Source: Streptomyces pilosus
GTDB taxonomy: Bacteria > Actinomycetota > Actinomycetes > Streptomycetales > Streptomycetaceae
NCBI RefSeq assembly: GCF_014649835.1
Contig: NZ_BMTU01000004.1
Span: 372,001 to 436,000, forward strand
Length of the DNA: 64,000 bases
Direction of reading: 5' to 3'
Shown: piece by piece, positions 60,378-64,000 of the stretch
How the letters are laid out: each line of letters begins with the position of its first letter
Position numbering within the stretch: the stretch's first letter is position 1
Made by a program: the position numbers and the translations under genes
Notes under the pieces: model-generated
The model's input: only the letters and a program-made list of their open reading frames with translations
Database searches by the model: none
What the model was told of the DNA's origin: nothing

Positions 60378-61741
60378 GCGAGGACACGATTCGCCTGGTC
60401 ACGATCGGGCGGCTGATCCGCCGCCGCCGGCGGCTGCTCGCCGTCCTCACCGTGCTGGGCGCGCTCGTCGGCTACGGCGCCTCCCTGGTGTTCCCGCCGC
60501 GCTACACGACGTCGGCGTCGGTGCTGCTGCCGGGGGCGTGGGAGGAACGCGAGCTGCTGACCCAGGTGGAGATCGCGACGAGTTCGGTGGTGGTCGACCG
60601 CGCCGCCGCCGAGCTCGACCGGGACGGGGCCGGGGGAGGCGACCTGCGGGACCGGGTGTCCGCCAGGGCCGCCGACGGGAACATCATCGAGATCTCGGGC
60701 ACCGCCGACACCCCCGGGCGCGCCCAGCGGCTCGCGGACGTGATGGTCGAGCAGTACGTCACCTTCACCGCGCGGGTCGTCGCCGACACCGCCGACCCCG
60801 TGGCGGCGGCACGGCCCGAGGAACTCCGGCAGCTCGTGCTGCGGACCAGCCGCCGCATCACCGAACTGGCCGACGCGGCCGACCCGGGGCGGACCGTGGA
60901 GAGCGTGCAGACCCGCACCGAGCTCGCGAAGCTGCGCACCGCGCTCCAGGAGGCCGTCACCAAGCTGGACCAGGCCGGCCCCGCCGCGGCCGGGACCGGT
61001 CTGGTGGTCATGGGTCCGGCGGCCCGGCCGGACGGCGAGGCACCGCCGACCAGGCCGCACCTCGTCGCCGCCGGAGCCCTGTCGTTCTTCCTCCTCGCGG
61101 TCGTCGGCCACCTCACCGCCGCCCGCGTGAACCGCCGGCCGCGCACCGCGCCGGAGATCGCCGCGGCGCTCCGCACGACACCGCTGGGCACCGTCGACGT
61201 ACCCGGTGAACGCCCCGCGCACCGGCCCGGGGAGCACGGCACACGGGCCCGGATCAGCCGGCTGCTCGGCACCGGCACCCGGTGGGACGCGCCCGCCCCG
61301 CGGGCGTCCGGCGACGAGACCGGCCGCCGGCTCCGCTACCGGCGGGTGTGCGCCCGCCTCCGTGACCGGCTGCCCGCCCCCCGGCGGCTGCTGGCCGTGG
61401 TCCCCGACGGCGACGTGACCGCCCTGCGGGCCGCCGAGCGGCTCGCCGCCGAGGCCGGGGACGATCCGCGCCTGCGGGTGGTGCGCGTACCGGTGCCCCG
61501 GCCGGTCGTGCCGGACCACGACGACGCGTCCGGCGCCCTCGTCGTGCTCGGCGCGGGCGACTGGACCACCGAGGAACTCACCGGCCTCGCCGAGGCGTGC
61601 GCGGACGCGGGGCACGAGGTGGTCGGCGTCGTCCTCGCCGACCCGGTGCCCACCCCTGCGGCACGGGCCGCCGACCGCCCCCGGGACGCCGCGGCGCCGG
61701 CGCTCGCGGTGGGCGACGGCACGACGGGAGGTCCGGCGTGA
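60374..61741 (+). CDS. Wzz/chain-length-determinant-like protein 1
   Basis: A 455-residue membrane protein. A first helix (RLLAVLTVLGALVGYGASLV) after a basic stretch, an extracytoplasmic region of about 190 residues and a second helix (LVAAGALSFFLLAVVGHLTA) are typical of polysaccharide co-polymerases. The C-terminal cytoplasmic part (about 330-440) has a Rossmann-like rhythm, PRRLLAVVPDGDVTAL and GALVVLGAGDWTTEEL, but no Walker A, as in a decayed BY-kinase domain. It starts with TTG overlapping the GT4 stop (TTGA). Confidence 0.8.
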   Translation: MSEDTIRLVTIGRLIRRRRRLLAVLTVLGALVGYGASLVFPPRYTTSASVLLPGAWEERELLTQVEIATSSVVVDRAAAELDRDGAGGGDLRDRVSARAADGNIIEISGTADTPGRAQRLADVMVEQYVTFTARVVADTADPVAAARPEELRQLVLRTSRRITELADAADPGRTVESVQTRTELAKLRTALQEAVTKLDQAGPAAAGTGLVVMGPAARPDGEAPPTRPHLVAAGALSFFLLAVVGHLTAARVNRRPRTAPEIAAALRTTPLGTVDVPGERPAHRPGEHGTRARISRLLGTGTRWDAPAPRASGDETGRRLRYRRVCARLRDRLPAPRRLLAVVPDGDVTALRAAERLAAEAGDDPRLRVVRVPVPRPVVPDHDDASGALVVLGAGDWTTEELTGLAEACADAGHEVVGVVLADPVPTPAARAADRPRDAAAPALAVGDGTTGGPA

Positions 61742-63303
61742 CGACACCCGCCGCACCGGACGCACCGGTCTCCGCCCCGCTGCTGGACCTGCACTCCCTG
61801 GTGGTCGCGGTACGCAGACGGCGGCGCCTGTGGTGTGCCCTGGCCCTGTTCGGGCTGCTCGCCGGCACGGCGGTGGCGGTGCTCCTGCCCCCGCCGCCGA
61901 CCGCGGTGACCCAGGTGCTGGTCGCCCACCAGCAGGACCAGCCGAACGACCCCGGGACGCTCATCCGCACCGACGCCGCCCTGCTGCACACCACACGGAT
62001 CGCCGGTGCGGCGCTGAAGTCCCTCGGGTCCCCGGAGAAGCCGGAGGACTTCATGGCGGACTACGAGGGTCTCGGTCTCACCAACAACCTGCTCCGGATC
62101 ACGGTCACCGGTGACACCGACGCGGAAGCGGTCGCCCGCGCCGGTGCCCTGGCCGACGCGTTCGTCACGGACCACGTGCGGCGCATCAGGGAAGCCGCGA
62201 ACGCCGAGGCCGAGACGCTGCTCGAACAGCGGGACCGCATGCGGGAGGAGCTCGACCGGGTCAACGAGACGATCGGGGACGGACCTCCCGAGAGCGATCC
62301 GCGGGATTCGGCGGACATGGAGTCGCTCTTCGCCCGCCGGGCCGAACTCACCTCCCGCATCACCGACTTCGGCCAGCGCGCCGCGGAAGCACGCGTCGGC
62401 ACGCCCCGGCTCGTGGCCGGCACCCAGGTCGTGGACGCGCCGCGCGTGGTGCGGCACTCCCTGCCCAGGACGGCCGCCACCGACGGAGCGATCGGTCTCG
62501 TCCTCGGGCTCGCCCTCGGACTCGCGGTGGCCGCGGTCACCTCGGTGGTGGCGGACCGCCCCGTGCTGCGCCGGGACATCGCGGCGCACCTCGGTGCCTC
62601 GGTCGTCGCCGAACTGCCCCGCCGGACGGCCGCGCCGTGGCGGCGCCGCCGGACCCGGACGGCACGCACCCGCCTCACCACGTCCCTGACCCGCACCGTG
62701 CGCTCCTCCGCGGAGCCGCTGTCGCTGCTGGAGCTGGGCTGTGCCCGCGCCGCGGGTGACATCGCCCTGGACCTCGCCCGCGCGCTGGCGGCGGAGGAAC
62801 CCGTGGCCGTCGTCGACGGTCTGCCGGGCCCGCAGCTCTCGCGCCGCCGCCCGCGGCCCGGGGACCCGGTTGTGATCGACGGCGGACGGGCCGCGGACGT
62901 GCCGCCCGGGCAGCGCGGCATCGGCGTCGGCTCGGTGGCGCCCGGCACGGCGTGGACCGACCTGCGGTACCTCGGCACCCGGACCGTGCTGGTCGTGCGG
63001 GCGGGGCACGGCAGCACCGCGTGGCTGCACACCGTGGCGCGGCAGCTCGCGGAACAGCGTGTCGCGGTGATCGGCGTGGTGCTGATCGACCCGGACCCGC
63101 GGGACCGGACCGACGGCACCCTGTGGGACGGCCCGCCCACCGGCCCGTACCCCGGTCCGCGCGGCCACGGCGAGCGGGCGGCCCGGCGGAACGGTGGGGG
63201 TACCTCCCGCGCCGTCCAGGCAGTGGGGGACGGCCCGCGGCGGGCCGAGCGGCAGCCGACGGCGGCGGCCCGGGTCCAGGACAGCGACCAGGAGGCGCGG
63301 TAG
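61738..63303 (+). CDS. Wzz/chain-length-determinant-like protein 2
   Basis: A 521-residue protein of the same plan. Helix 1 is LWCALALFGLLAGTAVAVLL, a coiled region follows (EAETLLEQRDRMREELDRVN), then helix 2 (GAIGLVLGLALGLAVAAVTS) and a cytoplasmic domain. That domain keeps late BY-kinase-like strands (RTVLVVRAGHGSTAWLHTVA, VIGVVLIDPDPRD) but has no P-loop and no C-terminal Tyr cluster. It starts with GTG overlapping the previous stop (GTGA). The two proteins may act as a heteromeric length regulator. Confidence 0.8.
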   Translation: MTTPAAPDAPVSAPLLDLHSLVVAVRRRRRLWCALALFGLLAGTAVAVLLPPPPTAVTQVLVAHQQDQPNDPGTLIRTDAALLHTTRIAGAALKSLGSPEKPEDFMADYEGLGLTNNLLRITVTGDTDAEAVARAGALADAFVTDHVRRIREAANAEAETLLEQRDRMREELDRVNETIGDGPPESDPRDSADMESLFARRAELTSRITDFGQRAAEARVGTPRLVAGTQVVDAPRVVRHSLPRTAATDGAIGLVLGLALGLAVAAVTSVVADRPVLRRDIAAHLGASVVAELPRRTAAPWRRRRTRTARTRLTTSLTRTVRSSAEPLSLLELGCARAAGDIALDLARALAAEEPVAVVDGLPGPQLSRRRPRPGDPVVIDGGRAADVPPGQRGIGVGSVAPGTAWTDLRYLGTRTVLVVRAGHGSTAWLHTVARQLAEQRVAVIGVVLIDPDPRDRTDGTLWDGPPTGPYPGPRGHGERAARRNGGGTSRAVQAVGDGPRRAERQPTAAARVQDSDQEAR

Positions 63304-63306
63304 TAC

Positions 63307-64000
63307 ATGTGTGGCATCTCAGGCACGTACCGATGGCCGGACGGGAAGGCCGTCACCGACCGGCTCACCGACACCCTCGCCCACCGCGGGCCCGACGGGG
63401 CGGGCCGGTACAGCCACTCCCTGGGGGACGGCGAGGTGCACCTCGGGCACCGCCGGCTGGCCGTGATCGACCTGTCCGGGACCGGCGCCCAGCCGATGGT
63501 CTCCGGCGGCCTCGTCCTGACGTACAACGGGGAGCTGTACAACGCGCCCGAGCTGCGCGCCGAACTGGAGTCCGCCGGGGTGCGCTTCCGCGGCACCTCC
63601 GACACCGAGGTGCTGCTGGAGGCGTGGCGGCGCTGGGGCACGGACTGCCTTCCCCGGCTGCGCGGCATGTTCGCGTTCGGGGTCTTCGACGAGCGGACCG
63701 GTGAGCTGGTGCTCGCCCGCGACCAGCTCGGCGTCAAACCGCTGTTCCTGCTGCGGCGCGGCGAGGGCCTGGTGTTCGCCTCCGAGCTCAAGGCGCTCGC
63801 CGCCGTGACCGGCGGGTCGCTGGAGGTGGACCACGCGGCCCTGGTGGCCTCACTGCTCTACTACTGGGTCCCGGACTCGCGGTGCGCGTTCCGCGAGGCG
63901 GAGAAGCTGCCGCCGGGCAGCTGGCTGAGGTGCCGGCCCGACGGCCGGGTGGAGCGTGGCCGGTACTGGAACCTGAGGGACGTCGCCGCCGAGGCCCGGG
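63307..64000 (+). CDS. asnB: glutamine-hydrolysing asparagine synthetase, 3' end outside window
   Basis: The first 231 codons of an AsnB-type amidotransferase. The N-terminal nucleophile is Cys-2 in MCGISGTYR, with HRGPDGAGR, HRRLAVIDLS and LTYNGELYN following; these bind glutamine. FDERTGELVLARDQLGVKPL completes the amidotransferase domain, and the synthetase domain begins near residue 205. Such proteins occur in exopolysaccharide operons, where they may amidate a uronic acid or a peptide-like group. It starts three bases after the second chain-length gene. Confidence 0.92.
   Translation, partial: MCGISGTYRWPDGKAVTDRLTDTLAHRGPDGAGRYSHSLGDGEVHLGHRRLAVIDLSGTGAQPMVSGGLVLTYNGELYNAPELRAELESAGVRFRGTSDTEVLLEAWRRWGTDCLPRLRGMFAFGVFDERTGELVLARDQLGVKPLFLLRRGEGLVFASELKALAAVTGGSLEVDHAALVASLLYYWVPDSRCAFREAEKLPPGSWLRCRPDGRVERGRYWNLRDVAAEAR

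Overview
The base composition (very GC-rich, strong G/C bias at third codon positions), frequent GTG and TTG starts, coupled stop/start overlaps, rare TTA codons, Tat signals, DasR-type operators and gene families such as SepF, PaaX, latex-clearing protein and FxSxx-type conflict genes all point to a chromosomal segment of a Streptomyces species. About 49 protein genes are supported. I saw no rRNA, tRNA, CRISPR array, insertion sequence or prophage.

Layout. 1-7900: a catabolic cluster for an aromatic acid activated as a CoA thioester, most like anthranilate (2-aminobenzoate) or salicylate. It has a CoA ligase, a fused flavin monooxygenase/old-yellow-enzyme reductase, enoyl-CoA hydratase, acyl-CoA dehydrogenase, a RidA enamine/imine deaminase, a hydrolase cut by the window edge and a PaaX regulator. 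A conserved element of about 42 bp occurs upstream of both leftward operons. 8132-10874: a small histidine-kinase-like ATPase, ornithine carbamoyltransferase and arginine deiminase. 10904-20033: a five-gene leftward operon with a vWA/MoxR/VMAP-type NTP-dependent conflict core (VMAP-like protein, MoxR ATPase, and a giant SAV_2336-NB-ARC-TPR protein of FxsT type), followed by a 74-residue peptide gene and an HExxH peptide-modification enzyme. 20184-24211: the Pnkp-Hen1 RNA repair pair on the same strand. The conflict operon plus RNA repair is the most interesting region.

24375-27758: unrelated small genes (F420-type LLM oxidoreductase, a DUF6099-like protein, MazG-like pyrophosphohydrolase, SepF-like protein, YdeI-like protein). 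27786-33605: a chitobiose/N-acetylglucosamine system of das type (GH3 enzyme, two permeases, a solute-binding lipoprotein and a divergent DasR-like regulator), with three dre-like operators in the control region. 33606-39328: a long leader with two more dre-like sites, a small ORF with a good ribosome binding site and strong hairpins, then a coupled operon of a PhyH dioxygenase, a DUF6271/glycosyltransferase-like protein, a PLP decarboxylase-GNAT fusion and an MFS exporter. This may be a small uncharacterised metabolite locus.

39443-43868: a second MFS protein, a YceI protein and an acyl-CoA ligase. 44010-50310: a rubber (poly-cis-1,4-isoprene) degradation cluster with a TetR regulator, tandem lcp genes and the oxiBA molybdenum hydroxylase. 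50321-55552: two secreted propeller-like proteins, an FdhF/YdeP oxidoreductase and an SRPBCC protein. 56236-64000: the start of an exopolysaccharide operon (priming glycosyltransferase, nucleotide-sugar dehydrogenase, GT4, two chain-length proteins, asparagine synthetase cut by the right edge).

TTA leucine codons, read by the developmental bldA tRNA in Streptomyces, occur in six genes (fxsT-like, dasR-like, phyH, lcp2, the priming transferase and the sugar dehydrogenase). In three of them the codon is among the first nine, which suggests developmental gating of most of the specialised loci here.
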